Below are positions 50,111 through 62,940 of a stretch of 64,000 nucleotides of DNA, piece after piece. A program made the position numbers and the translations under genes. How positions within the stretch are numbered: the stretch's first letter is position 1; every line of letters begins with the position of its first letter. Source of the stretch: Hydractinia symbiolongicarpus (Eukaryota > Cnidaria > Hydrozoa > Anthoathecata > Hydractiniidae); contig NC_079879.1 in the NCBI RefSeq assembly GCF_029227915.1, forward strand, positions 19,355,001-19,419,000. Reading direction: 5' to 3'. Under the pieces are notes generated by a model. It saw only the letters and a program-made list of their open reading frames with translations. It ran no database searches and had not been told where the DNA came from.

Positions 50111-50655
50111 GTAGGGTATCCAAACTACTTAGGTACATTGCTATGTCAAAATTATCAGTTGCATATATCTAGGCACTTTCGGGAGTTTTAAAGCTTTGTG
50201 TAGGAGTCTATAATGTTCTTGTTTTCAGAATGGCTGGGCCATTTGAAATTCAACGAGGGGTCAAACTTCCTTCTACGATAAATAGTTCAAAAGTTATGGC
50301 TATTTTAGTATGCGTAATTGGTAGCAAAAATTAGAAAAAATAAGTGCATTCCAAGTAGAACATTTTTGGCACCAAAACGACTGTTTTTAAACTCATTTTG
50401 AGACCTTTGCTACGTGTACAATAACTTTGGTATAACTAAACATTATAGAATGAAAATTTTAGGGTTGGTAAAATTTATGCTAAGAAAGACATTTGCAATT
50501 TTTTTTTCATATCTGACGTCATTATGCCGCCATTTTTACTTTTTCCATATATGGTAAAATATACATAACATTGGTAAAATAACTGTAAAAACTAACATAA
50601 AAATGAAAAGTAATCCTATCACGTAACTAGAAATAAGTAACTATAAACGTCACTA
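50111..50655 (-). other. Intron sequence, nothing further recognised
   Basis: AT-rich DNA. A plus-strand 34-codon frame starting MAGPFEIQ at about 50231 is too short to support. Confidence 0.4.
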
Positions 50656-50659
50656 GAAC

Positions 50660-51400
50660 TTAAAAGAAGAAAACCTATAAAATTATCACGTGATATGATG
50701 TGTATTTTACAGGCCAGACTGTTAACAGAGAAAGACGGGGGTAAAACTAAAAAGAAACCAGTAATAAATAAGCCATTGGCGAAGTTGCATCAAATTAATA
50801 AAAAAAAAAAAACTGTGATAAAACAGTATATAGTTCAAATTACAAAAAATATCATGTGATAATATGTGTATTTTACAGACCAGACAGTTAAATAGAGAAA
50901 GACGGGGGTAAAACAAAAAAGAAACCAGTTATAAATAAGTCATTGGCGAAGTTGCATTAAATTGCTGTGATAAAACAGTAATTAAAACTACAAAAAATAT
51001 CACGTGATAAGGTGTGTATTTTACAGACCAGACAGTTAAATAGAGAAAGACGGGGGTAAAACTAAAAAGAAACCAGTTTTAAATAAGCCATTGTTGGCGA
51101 AGTTGCATTAAATTAAAAAGAACAGAACCATGGTAAAACAGTAATTAAAACTACAAAAAATATCATGTGATAAATATGTGTAATTTACAGACCAGACTGT
51201 TAAATTTAAAAAAGACGGGGGTAAGAACTAAAAAGGAAACCAGGTATATAAGCCATTTGCGAAGTTTGTATAGGTTAATTAACAGAATTGTGATAAAAAC
51301 AGTAAATTAAACTATAAAAAATTATTGATGTTTTGCAGACCAGGCTGTTAAATACTGTAGAGAGATGGGCAAAAATCCAGAAAGAAACAAATATCAAAAT
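50660..51400. repeat. Degenerate tandem repeat, ~150-170 bp unit, about five copies
   Basis: Each unit has TCACGTGATA or TCATGTGATA, then GTGTATTTTACAG.CCAGAC, then AGAGAAAGACGGGGGTAAAAC and AAGAAACCAG, then GGCGAAGTTGCAT. Starts are near 50697, 50866, 51014, 51178 and 51330; the last is the most decayed. It lies in the presumed intron between the array and the kinase exon. Confidence 0.9.
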
Positions 51401-53520
51401 CATAAAATTAAGCTAAATAAAAACTTTAATATAAAGTCATTGACATAATATAAGCATTTTATAGTCATGCCAGAAATACCATTTTTTATACAAAGTATAT
51501 AAACACGTTTAACTGTACAACCACTGCATTCAGATGTTTGGCCAAGATATCTTGAAGTCAAATTCTAGTTAGTAATAAAAAAAGCATATAGGATAGGCAG
51601 AGCGGCATATTTCAAAGAACAAAATCTCAGAACAAAATCTCATACAGTCTACAAATGCCAATACAAAACTTGTATATACTAAAATTAAATGGACTAAAAT
51701 AGACGACTTTTTCCCATTAAAATATTATATATCAACAAAACTAATGTATACCATGTGAACATAAACTATTATTATATACCAAATTAACGACATAATAAGC
51801 GAACTACAGCAATATCAAATCTCCCTTTTCAAAATCCAAAAGCAATGGAAATTTCCAAACGTTATCAGGTTCAGAAGCGTACAGCACACAATACTCGGAT
51901 CTTTTAACATTCTTAGCAATCTTACTTAAGCTCATAACTTTTCCCTGTTTCCAATTTACCTCATCACTTCCCTCCTCTCTAACTCGATGACGAATATCCT
52001 TTCCAACAAGTAGGTTTGGATCTGCTAGAAATTCTTTCAGAAAATTACGTTATTTGCGACATTCTCGCTTCTCTAATGTTGAACATAAGTTCACTTTTCT
52101 GAACAGCAACAACATTGTCACGAACATCTTTTTTTAATAAAAAATTTTAATCTATAAAAAACACTAAACAAGCTGTGAAAACTAGCTAGACATACCTTAT
52201 GCCTTAGCATCCATACTAGAGGTAATTATAGTGATAAAATAACAAACACAAAGCTTAACTAGCTAGCTAGAATATAACCCCAAATACCACCTAGCTATAT
52301 AGTCGCTTAAATCTTTGTTTTACTATCTCTCACTATCTAGCTAAACTATAAATATATGTAACTATAAACATTGAACATCTCTTATTGTGAACAGTCTCTT
52401 ATTAATATACAAAAGTGAACTAGTAGCTATAACCCCATAAACTTATTTTTGAGATTTAGTCCGCCATGTTTGTAGCTGTTGTTAGCTCTGTCTGCAAGGG
52501 GTGATCCAAAAGTGTCAACAAAAAAATGTGAAATCCGACAGCTTTTCCTTTTTCTAACTAACTATTAATTTGATAAGAACAATTCTACATACTTTAAACT
52601 TTACTACTTGATATGATAGAAGTTTAAATAACACATACAATACAAAAATAATCGCAACCTTAAAATTCAAAATCCTGTAACTCTTCAACGTTAACAGCTA
52701 CAAACTTCTATCATCAATCAAAACAAACCTCGGCCTATTCTGTGCAAAGAGGTGTCTATCGAAAAATGCCTAATAAGGAAAAACATAGTCGGAAAATAGC
52801 TTTGGATGGGCACATACGTATAAAATCTCGGGAAAATCTGTCTACGGTATGCGAGTTCGCTACGGCAAAAAAAATTCTACGGCTTTTGATCACGTGACTA
52901 AACAGCCTAATATATCAGACTATCCTTTCCAGCTTTAAAAAATGGAGAAGAATTTCTTAAAAGAAGGATCACAAAGTGTAGTTAAATGGCCTCATTAATA
53001 TGCCTTTAAAGATCAAGAAGAAAATGGTACCGGGATCGATCCTTCGTAACTATTCTCTTCTCTTGTTACGAGCAAGCTGCACTAATTTAAGTTGTTTTAG
53101 GTCTAAGTAGGTTTAACCCTATTCGATCCGGGGTTTTTCAAACATATTTTGACTCCGGGTATCCGCCCCCCAAATTGAATCGAACTTAGCACACTTGAAT
53201 CAAACTTAGCACACTTATAGTACGTCCAAAAAGGAACAAAATCACAGCAATTAATTTTTTCTTGCGTCAGCATATTTTCTGTGACGTCATTAAAAGCTTT
53301 AAATTTGTTTAAAATGCCACTAGTAACGCAGATGTGCTGTTTTTTTCTTGAAACAACGGCATTTAAAATGTCACCTTTTTTGTCTTTAGTACTGATACAA
53401 AAGTCACGGGTCATCTTTTATTGTTGCATCAATGCATTTGCTTTGTTCACAATGAATTCACTGACAAAGTTACCGGTAATTAATGGATGGTTGGGCATGT
53501 CGTTTATATTGTCTTAATTT
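51401..53520. other. Intron/intergenic DNA, no gene recognised
   Basis: AT-rich with TAGCTAGCTAG words near 52260. A repeated pair ATCGAACTTAGCACACTTGA / ATCAAACTTAGCACACTT lies at about 53180-53217. Nothing coding was called. Confidence 0.4.
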
Positions 53521-54400
53521 TTCGCGCTTTTAGTCAAAAAATAATTTAACGATCAGAAAAACACTAAATGTCAATCTTGCGACCTTTTTCGTTTATTGTC
53601 TATTTTATTTCTATGGCTTTTATGGAGTTTAGAAAATAGATTTTTAATATGCCAAACATGTATGTTTATACAGTTTATCAACAACAAGTCTCTTAAAATA
53701 ATACGCTAACTGTGTGTTTTCGTACGTAAAAGGCAAAGTGAATGTGTTTGTTTACTTTAAAAAAAAGCCACAGTAATATGTCACAAAAAATTAAACTAAA
53801 ATCGTTGAAACTTTCTCTGAAAAAGAAAATACAATACTTTACAAAAATCAATTCCAGTGCTTTTTGTTTTTCTAAAAACTTACTAATTTTTTTTCTTCAA
53901 AAGTGAACAAAAATAGTTTAACGATGAAAAGAGTATCTGTTTCAATTTAACGGATTCTTTGTTGTTGTTTATTTTATTCAAGACTTTTGCTGAAATTTAA
54001 AAATATATTTTCAATACTTAGTGTCTGTAAGTGAATTTCTTCACGGATTAGACAAATAGTCTTTTATAATAACATGCTAACTGCTTGTGTCCGTATGTAA
54101 CAGGCAGAGTAGATATGCAGGTTTTTCTTTGAAAATAGCCACAATATTATTTTATATTTTTGTACTTTCTTTTTAATGCTCCTTCTTTATTTATAAAATA
54201 GTCAGAATAACTTCTTCAGTTCACTATAATTAACTTTTATTACTCCCTTAAGCATGCGTGTATTTCCAACTATTGTCTCTTTTCTTTCCACGGTACTAAT
54301 ATGTAGCTTCTGATATCAATCTTCTGTTTCCGTATGTCTGTAATAAGAAAAGTAGAAGAGTGGCTTCTTCTTAAAAATAGCGCAATAATATATCACATTT
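53521..54400. repeat. Three degenerate ~300-bp repeat units
   Basis: Similar word order recurs at about 53530-53790, 53900-54155 and 54200-54395: a TTTAACGAT start, a TTGTTTATTTTATT centre, then ACGCTAACTG or ATGCTAACTG, TTCGTA or CCGTATGT, and GGCAAAGTGAA or GGCAGAGTAGA, ending AAAAATAGCCACAATAAT-like. Strongly diverged; non-coding. Confidence 0.6.
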
Positions 54401-55285
54401 GCTAAACGAACATTTTCATTGTCTGTTTAATGCTGTTTTCATAACAAAAATTAAAAGAGTTTGTCGCACAAAAGTCACGAATAATTACTTTTCATTGTTT
54501 TCTTAAAGCATTACTTTTGTTGTATAAATATGTTTTATTAAAATTATTATTATTATTATTTATTAAAAAATGTTTTTTGGCTATTTCGTTTCAAACGTTT
54601 GAATTGTTCTAGTTTTTTCAACGAAATTAAAAAACAAAAAAATAGATAAGGCGTACAATAAATTTAAAGAAGTTTGTGTAAATAGATATTCTATTTTCTG
54701 TCTTTTTTGTTCTCAAAGAAAGTATTACATAATGTACGATCTGTGAAATTTATTTCATGAATTTTATTTTACATTCCCGAGTCTATAGTGGGGGCATGAA
54801 ACTTTCCACGAATCTTTATCACACAAGAAAAGGAATTTGTGAGGGAGACACGCTCAAATGCCACGTGATTGCCGACTTTCAGCATTTTTCAACTTTCCTA
54901 AACTTGGATATATTATACACTAATTGAAATTAAATTTAGTGGTGATTAACTTAATTTGGTGATTCATAGAAAACACGGAGTAAAAATGACCTGGAAACGA
55001 GTTATATACAATATAACTCATTGACAGGACTCTTTTTGAAAAATATATACCGTATTTACACTACTTAAAAATTGACTCACGGGGTACTCCATTAATTAGA
55101 GAGCGGCGCTAATAAGAGGACGTCGCTAATGAAATAATTTTCACAATGACTAATGGAAGAACTTGTTAAAAAGGAGGAATCATTATAACCTTTTTCCAAT
55201 GTCTAAAATAATATTTTACAACAAATAAAAACTTTCTAAATCTTCATACACTGGTCCTTCTTTATCTGTACCATATTTGACATAA
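54401..55285. other. Intron/intergenic DNA, no gene recognised
   Basis: AT-rich, with an (ATT)n run at about 54543-54560. Confidence 0.4.
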
Positions 55286-55934
55286 CTATGCTGCTGTTGT
55301 GGATGAAGGGGAGGGGGGATTAATGAATTTCCATAGTACATATGCCTTGTGTACCGTTTGTTGAACAATGGGCTGCTGGCCAGGTATTGTAACCATGCGT
55401 ACCAAAAGAGTTATAAATCGGTCATGACCTTGTTGCTGCTCTTTTTTCTTTCTTCTTTTGGTTTCGCTACCACTTGACTCATCAGCTTGCAACTGTCTAT
55501 AGATGTTTTGACTGCAAATACTTTGCCATGTGCCATATTGTTTGTATTCTTGAAATACTTTTATTCCAGAAGCAGCTTCCATGCAGGTTGTTATGTAGAA
55601 TTTAAACGTTAGGCTTGTTTGATTAGTGTCGATGGAAAATTCGATTCCTCTGGACTCACACCTTCCTTTCAGCTTTTCAATTACTGACTTATAATATTCG
55701 GTCTCTTTTTAACGTTTTAAACATTGGTTAATAGCAGCTTTTTGTCATCTTTTTATTTTCAAGAATAATCACTAAGTTGTTAACCATATTTCTTGGCCAA
55801 TGTAATTCCCTTCCAGTTTTATTTCTTTTTTTCTTCGTGCCTTTTTTCATTAAAACTTCAAAACGATTCTCCTCCTCTTTACTCTCATCAGATGACATTG
55901 GATTGTCATGTGTTATTGTTGATAAAAATATCAA
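55286..55934 (-). pseudogene. Degraded SANT/MADF-like DNA-binding protein gene
   Basis: On the minus strand three frame segments join into one protein-like series. First comes an acidic/basic N-terminal part with ELHWPRNMVNNLVIILENKK. After a frame change there is a KKLLLTNV block and a stop. After a second frame change the series reads EYYKSVIEKLKGRCESRGIEFS and continues open through KFYITTCMEAASGIKVFQEY and GTWQSICSQ to a basic stretch and a stop near 55286. The layout resembles Myb/SANT-like (MADF-type) DNA-binding proteins often linked to transposons in cnidarian-type genomes; this is from memory and uncertain. Two frame breaks and a stop make it a pseudogene. It lies inside the presumed intron of the kinase gene and is more likely an inserted relic than an exon. 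Confidence 0.55.
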
Positions 55935-56097
55935 ATTCTATTCAATAAACAAAAAAATATATATAATAATGATTAGGTTTGTAACGCGTTATCACCAATT
56001 ATAAATTTTAACTTACCACTTATGCAGGCAGGTTGGTTTGTTTGCGCCTTTAAAGCTTGCGCTTTATGTGTTTAAAACAAACTTGCGGGGGGCGTTC
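55935..56097. other. Left boundary of the tandem array
   Basis: Unique sequence ending in GGGGGGCGTTCAAA, after which the repeated unit starts at ATCACGTCGAG. Units further right have AAAAATGATAATA in this position. Confidence 0.6.
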
Positions 56098-56431
56098 AAA
56101 ATCACGTCGAGTATTGTATTACTGCCCATTCGTATTTCTGCCCCGAAAAACAAAATCCGATTTTATTTAGTTTCCCTTGACAAAAAGTAGACGTCTAATG
56201 CCGTGCCTCACTATTGGCGATTGTATCAGCACATTCTCCTGTAACTTTTGAATAACGTCGACATTAATTAATTATGTCAATGTAGACGTCATCTTTTTGT
56301 CAAACATATTAGACTAAATTAAGTTTAAAACGGCAAAAATAATGCATCTAATCTAGGCTTTAGACAACCTAAATTGAAGTAAGTATTAGTGCCTATAATG
56401 AAGATTTGAAAATAAGCCAAAATTGTCTAAC

Positions 56432-56677
56432 CTGAGAATGTTCTTGTTTCACACGTACAAGGTCAGCTTTAGTGTCAGTTACTTCTACTTGGTCTTGTTG
56501 ATTTTGGATTGTATTTTCTAATAACTGCACAAAAGAATTTTTTTCATCGCTTTTTAAGAACATTTGGAATTGTCTTTGAAATGGAGCATTTTCCGCCCTT
56601 TCTAATTGCATCTGATTGTCTCCTTGATTTTCCATCGCTGATAGTTGACTTTTTTCCGCATTATTCCCTTCGTTCAC
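56432..56677 (-). CDS. Array exon copy 1 (82-codon module, kinase-proximal)
   Basis: A 246-bp exon between acceptor CTATTTAAG (before 56677) and donor CAG/GTTAGA (56427-56431), phase 0 at both ends, so any number of copies keeps the frame into the kinase exon. It starts VNEGNNAEKSQLSAMENQ and ends VKQEHSQ. It is rich in Q, N and E, predicted helical and without cysteine. Its first 23 residues align with the first 23 of the kinase exon (VNEGFNVERNQLPAMEKK), and its LENTIQNQQDQ region with the start of the coiled coil. The ATG at residue 15 has a strong start context, so each copy could alternatively be a first exon. The role is probably a coiled-coil or oligomerisation module; that is inference. 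Distinguishing residue: K77, where other copies have E. Confidence 0.75.
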
Positions 56678-57174
56678 CTTAAATAGAAGATTACTATTAC
56701 TACTATCACTAAATTAGTATTAATTGACTTCAATTTTTTAAGATCATATTGAGACAAGGACGTTCTTATTGATAGTGCTAAAAAACTTAAATTTTTAAAT
56801 GGCAATGCAGTATGGGTCAAGGTATGTGGAGTATTTTCAGAACAAGTCATTTACAGTAATTGGATAAGTAATGTTCCTAATGGTGCATTTACAGGAAAAG
56901 TTAAAAAAGAGGTGGATTGTTTCTTGAGGGTAGGTAGTATTTGTTAGCTAAGAAATGAGGGTCCCATAAAAAAGGAACTAGTTTAACTGAGGGGAAATGT
57001 CCTAATTACTAAGCTTTACTTGAATTACGAGAAAGTGAAGACACAGGAGTTGATTTTTCCTAACTATTCTTTTCTCTTCTCCTCTTGAGAGCAAAACTGT
57101 GTAAATCATTCGTTCATGATTTGTAATAATTACATTAATTACAAAATTACAAAATTACAAAATTAAAAAAATAA

Positions 57175-58242
57175 CAAGAAGCCCTGGGGGCTCTAAGAAT
57201 TTCCGCGCGCTACCAAAATAATTGATGAAAACCTGCTAATTCGTTGTGTTATTGTGCCAAACATTCGAAGGGGTTTGGTGCATGAACCTCTGAAGATAAA
57301 GCACACCAGTGACATTATATCTTACAACAAACGCAAACAAAACGAAACGTGTCATTAAACTCACATTTTAAAAGAAATTGCTAACAAAAAATACAGCCTA
57401 TCATTCATGGTTGAAAGTCTTGTGACTGAAACGTTTATGGTCTTAATTATTTTTTAGGCATTAGTTGACAAAAAATTAAAATTTTGATGTGACCATCATT
57501 TTCAGCATACTTTTTTATTAACTGTGTCAATTTTTGTCGAAAATAAAGCAGTTTTAATTTTTGGATAAATTTTGGCCTGAAATAACATTTAGGTGACAAA
57601 AATCAAAATTTTGATGTCACCATTATGTTCAGCATACTTTTTTTGTTAACTTTGCCAATTTTTGTTGAAAATGAAGTAGTTTTAATTTTTGGACCAATTT
57701 TGGCCTAAAATGGCATTTAGGTGACAAAAATCAAAATTTTGATGTCACCATTATGTTCAACATACTTTTTTTGTTAACTTTGCCAATTTTTGTTGAAAAT
57801 GAAGTGGTTTTAATTTTTGGACCAATTTTGGCCTAAAATGACAGTTAAGGTGGCAAAAAACCAAAATTTTGATGTCATCATCATGTTCAGCATACTTTAT
57901 TTGTTAACTGTGCCAAATTTTGTTCAAAATAAAGTAGTTCTAATTTTTCGACTAATTTTGGCCTAAAATGACATTTAGGTGACAAACCTCAAAATTATTA
58001 TGTCACCATTATGCTCAGCATACTTTTTTTGTTAACTGTGCCAAATTTTGTCGAAAACAAATACCAATTTTGGCCTGAAACGTCAATACGAGACTTCCCA
58101 GTAGTTAAGGAGCTTGGGTACGAAATTTACATCTGTGACGGAGCAACGTGAAATCCCAGGGTCGATTTTTTCTCAAAAAATGCTCCGAAAGAAAAAAACG
58201 ACGGTTTTAAAGAATTTCCTACGCCTTCGGGCGCGGAAATTC
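57175..58242. mobile_element. 1068-bp insertion between array units 1 and 2
   Basis: It interrupts the A/T-rich unit border and is absent from the other borders. A 12-bp inverted pair GAATTTCCGCGC is present at 57198-57209 and 58231-58242; the right copy is at the exact end, while about 23 extra bases precede the left copy. No clear target duplication and no transposase. It is probably a MITE-like or foldback element carrying internal tandem repeats. Confidence 0.6.
57455..58085. repeat. Five tandem ~128-bp units inside the insertion
   Basis: Each unit has AAAATTTTGATGT(C)ACCAT, then TTCAGCATACTTTTTT, then GTTAACT.TGCCAA, then GTAGTTTTAATTTTTGGA and CAATTTTGGCCTAAAATG. Copies are at a spacing of about 126-131 bp; the second and third are nearly identical and the outer ones diverged. 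Confidence 0.9.
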
Positions 58243-58592
58243 AAAAATAAAAATGATAATAATCACGTCGAGTATTGTATTACTGCCCATTCGTATTTCT
58301 GCCCCGAAAAACAAAATCCGATTTTATTTAGTTTCCCTTGACAAAAAGTAGACGTCTAATGCCGTGCCTCACTATTGGCGATTGTATCAGCACATTCTCC
58401 TGTAACTTTTGAATAACGTCGACATTAATTAATTATGTCAATGTAGACGTCATCTTTTTGTCAAACATATTAGACTAAATTAAGTTTAAAACGGCAAAAA
58501 TAATGCATCTAATCTAGGCTTTAGACAACCTAAATTGAAGTAAGTATTAGTGCCTATAATGAAGATTTGAAAATAAGCCAAAATTGTCTAAC

Positions 58593-58838
58593 CTGAGAAT
58601 GTTCTTGTTCCACACGTACAAGGTCACCTTTAGTGTCAGTTACTTCTACTTGGTCTTGTTGATTTTGGATTGTATTTTCTAATAACTGCACAAAAGAATT
58701 TTTTTCATCGCTTTTTAAGAACATTTGGAATTGTCTTTGAAATGGAGCATTTTCCGCCCTTTCTAATTGCATCTGATTGTCTCCTTGATTTTCCATCGCT
58801 GATAGTTGACTTTTTTCCGCATTATTCCCTTCGTTCAC
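58593..58838 (-). CDS. Array exon copy 2
   Basis: Same 82-codon open exon with both splice sites intact. It differs from the consensus by G71 in place of A (TKGDLV) and has E77. Confidence 0.75.
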
Positions 58839-59675
58839 CTTAAATAGAAGATTACTATTACTACTATCACTAAATTAGTATTAATTGACTTCAATTTTTT
58901 AAGATCATATTGAGACAAGGACGTTCTTATTGATAGTGCTAAAAAACTTAAATTTTTAAATGGCAATGCAGTATGGGTCAAGGTATGTGGAGTATTTTCA
59001 GAACAAGTCATTTACAGTAATTGGATAAGTAATGTTCCTAATGGTGCATTTACAGGAAAAGTTAAAAAAGAGGTGGATTGTTTCTTGAGGGTAGGTAGTA
59101 TTTGTTAGCTAAGAAATGAGGGTCCCATAAAAAAGGAACTAGTTTAACTGAGGGGAAATGTCCTAATTACTAAGCTTTACTTGAATTACGAGAAAGTGAA
59201 GACACAGGAGTTGATTTTTCCTAACTATTCTTTTCTCTTCTCCTCTTGAGAGCAAAACTGTGTAAATCATTCGTTCATGATTTGTAATAATTACATTAAT
59301 TACAAAATTACAAAATTAAAAAAATAAAAATAAAAATGATAATAATCACGTCGAGTATTGTATTACTGCCCATTCGTATTTCTGCCCCGAAAAACAAAAT
59401 CCGATTTTATTTAGTTTCCCTTGACAAAAAGTAGACGTCTAATGCCGTGCCTCACTATTGGCGATTGTATCAGCACATTCTCCTGTAACTTTTGAATAAC
59501 GTCGACATTAATTAATTATGTCAATGTAGACGTCATCTTTTTGTCAAACATATTAGACTAAATTAAGTTTAAAACGGCAAAAATAATGCATCTAATCTAG
59601 GCCTTAGACAACCTAAATTGAAGTAAGTATTAGTGCCTATAATGAAGATTTGAAAATAAGCCAAAATTGTCTAAC

Positions 59676-59921
59676 CTGAGAATGTTCTTGTTCCACACGT
59701 ACAAGGTCAGCTTTAGTGTCAGTTACTTCTACTTGGTCTTGTTGATTTTGGATTGTATTTTCTAATAACTGCACAAAAGAATTTTTTTCATCGCTTTTTA
59801 AGAACATTTGGAATTGTCTTTGAAATGGAGCATTTTCCGCCCTTTCTAATTGCATCTGATTGCCTCCTTGATTTTCCATCGCTGATAGTTGACTTTTTTC
59901 CGCATTATTCCCTTCGTTCAC
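59676..59921 (-). CDS. Array exon copy 3
   Basis: Open, with intact acceptor and donor. Its single distinguishing residue is G20 in place of D (QGGNQM). Confidence 0.75.
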
Positions 59922-60766
59922 CTTAAATAGAAGATTACTATTACTACTATCACTAAATTAGTATTAATTGACTTCAATTTTTTAAGATCATATTGAGACA
60001 AGGACGTTCTTATTGATAGTGCTAAAAAACTTAAATTTTTAAATGGCAATGCAGTATGGGTCAAGGTATGTGGAGTATTTTCAGAACAAGTCATTTACAG
60101 TAATTGGATAAGTAATGTTCCTAATGGTGCATTTACAGGAAAAGTTAAAAAAGAGGTGGATTGTTTCTTGAGGGTAGGTAGTATTTGTTAGCTAAGAAAT
60201 GAGGGTCCCATAAAAAAGGAACTAGTTTAACTGAGGGGAAATGTCCTAATTACTAAGCTTTACTTGAATTACGAGAAAGTGAAGACACAGGAGTTGATTT
60301 TTCCTAACTATTCTTTTCTCTTCTCCTCTTGAGAGCAAAACTGTGTAAATCATTCGTTCATGATTTGTAATAATTACATTAATTACAAAATTACAAAATT
60401 ACAAAATTAAAAAAATAAAAATAAAAATGATAATAATCACGTCCAGTATTGTATTACTGCCCATTCGTATTTCTGCCCCGAAAAACAAAATCCGATTTTA
60501 TTTAGTTTCCCTTGACAAAAAGTAGACGTCTAATGCCGTGCCTCACTATTGGCGATTGTATCAGCACATTCTCCTGTAACTTTTGAATAACGTCGACATT
60601 AATTAATTATGTCAATGTAGACGTCATCTTTTTGTCAAACATATTAGACTAAATTAAGTTTAAAACGGCAAAAATAATGCATCTAATCTAGGCTTTAGAC
60701 AACCTAAATTGAAGTAAGTATTAGTGCCTATAATGAAGATTTGAAAATAAGTCAAAATTGTCTAAC

Positions 60767-61012
60767 CTGAGAATGTTCTTGTTCCACACGTACAAGGTCA
60801 GCTTTAGTGTCAGTTACTTCTACTTGGTCTTGTTGATTTTGGATTGTATTTTCTAATAACTGCACAAAAGAATTTTTTTCATCGCTTTTTAAGAACATTT
60901 GGAATTGTCTTTGAAATGGAGCATTTTCCGCCCTTTCTAATTGCATCTGATTGTCTCCTTGATTTTCCATCGCTGATAGTTGACTTTTTTCCGCATTATT
61001 CCCTTCGTTCAC
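60767..61012 (-). CDS. Array exon copy 4
   Basis: Consensus protein sequence with intact splice sites. Its unit carries an intronic base change just past the donor (GTCAAAAT instead of GCCAAAAT on the plus strand), shared with copy 5. Confidence 0.75.
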
Positions 61013-61857
61013 CTTAAATAGAAGATTACTATTACTACTATCACTAAATTAGTATTAATTGACTTCAATTTTTTAAGATCATATTGAGACAAGGACGTTC
61101 TTATTGATAGTGCTAAAAAACTTAAATTTTTAAATGGCAATGCAGTATGGGTCAAGGTATGTGGAGTATTTTCAGAACAAGTCATTTACAGTAATTGGAT
61201 AAGTAATGTTCCTAATGGTGCATTTACAGGAAAAGTTAAAAAAGAGGTGGATTGTTTCTTGAGGGTAGGTAGTATTTGTTAGCTAAGAAATGAGGGTCCC
61301 ATAAAAAAGGAACTAGTTTAACTGAGGGGAAATGTCCTAATTACTAAGCTTTACTTGAATTACGAGAAAGTGAAGACACAGGAGTTGATTTTTCCTAACT
61401 ATTCTTTTCTCTTCTCCTCTTGAGAGCAAAACTGTGTAAATCATTCGTTCATGATTTGTAATAATTACATTAATTACAAAATTACAAAATTACAAAATAA
61501 AAAAAATAAAAATAAAAATGATAATAATCACGTCCAGTATTGTATTACTGCCCATTCGTATTTCTGCCCCGAAAAACAAAATCCGATTTTATTTAGTTTC
61601 CCTTGACAAAAAGTAGACGTCTAATGCCGTGCCTCACTATTGGCGATTGTATCAGCACATTCTCCTGTAACTTTTGAATAACGTCGACATTAATTAATTA
61701 TGTCAATGTAGACGTCATCTTTTTGTCAAACATATTAGACTAAATTAAGTTTAAAACGGCAAAAATAATGCATCTAATCTAGGCTTTAGACAACCTAAAT
61801 TGAAGTAAGTATTAGTGCCTATAATGAAGATTTGAAAATAAGTCAAAATTGTCTAAC

Positions 61858-62103
61858 CTGAGAATGTTCTTGTTCCACACGTACAAGGTCAGCTTTAGTG
61901 TCAGTTACTTCTACTTGGTCTTGTTGATTTTGGATTGTATTTTCTAATAACTGCACAAAAGAATTTTTTTCATCGCTTTTTAAGAACATTTGGAATTGTC
62001 TTTGAAATGGAGCATTTTCCGCCCTTTCTAATTGCATCTGATTGTCTCCTTGATTTTCCATCGCTGATAGTTGACTTTTTTCCGCATTATTCCCTTCGTT
62101 CAC
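61858..62103 (-). CDS. Array exon copy 5
   Basis: Identical in protein to copy 4, including the shared intronic variant. The pair probably arose in one duplication of a 1091-bp unit. Confidence 0.75.
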
Positions 62104-62940
62104 CTTAAATAGAAGATTACTATTACTACTATCACTAAATTAGTATTAATTGACTTCAATTTTTTAAGATCATATTGAGACAAGGACGTTCTTATTGATA
62201 GTGCTAAAAAACTTAAATTTTTAAATGGCAATGCAGTATGGGTCAAGGTATGTGGAGTATTTTCAGAACAAGTCATTTACAGTAATTGGATAAGTAATGT
62301 TCCTAATGGCGCATTTACAGGAAAAGTTAAAAAAGAGGTGGATTGTTTCTTGAGGGTAGGTAGTATTTGTTAGCTAAGAAATGAGGGTCCCATAAAAAAG
62401 GAACTAGTTTAACTGAGGGGAAATGTCCTAATTACTAAGCTTTACTTGAATTACGAGAAAGTGAAGACACAGGAGTTGATTTTTCCTAACTATTCTTTTC
62501 TCTTCTCCTCTTGAGAGCAAAACTGTGTAAATCATTCGTTCATGATTTGTAATAATTACATTAATTACAAAATTACAAAATTAAAAAAATAAAAATAAAA
62601 ATGATAATAATCACGTCGAGTATTGTATTACTGCCCATTCGTATTTCTGCCCCGAAAAACAAAATCCGATTTTATTTAGTTTCCCTTGACAAAAAGTAGA
62701 CGTCTAATGCCGTGCCTCACTATTGGCGATTGTATCAGCACATTCTCCTGTAACTTTTGAATAACGTCGACATTAATTAATTATGTCAATGTAGACGTCA
62801 TCTTTTTGTCAAACATATTAGACTAAATTAAGTTTAAAACGGCAAAAATAATGCATCTAATCTAGGCTTTAGACAACCTAAATTGAAGTAAGTATTAGTG
62901 CCTATAATGAAGATTTGAAAATAAGCCAAAATTGTCTAAC

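Noticed and set aside
50231-50335. 34-codon frame MAGPFEIQ after an acceptor-like TTTTCAG
   Set aside because: Wrong strand for the surrounding gene, very short, and no donor or stop context that supports an exon.
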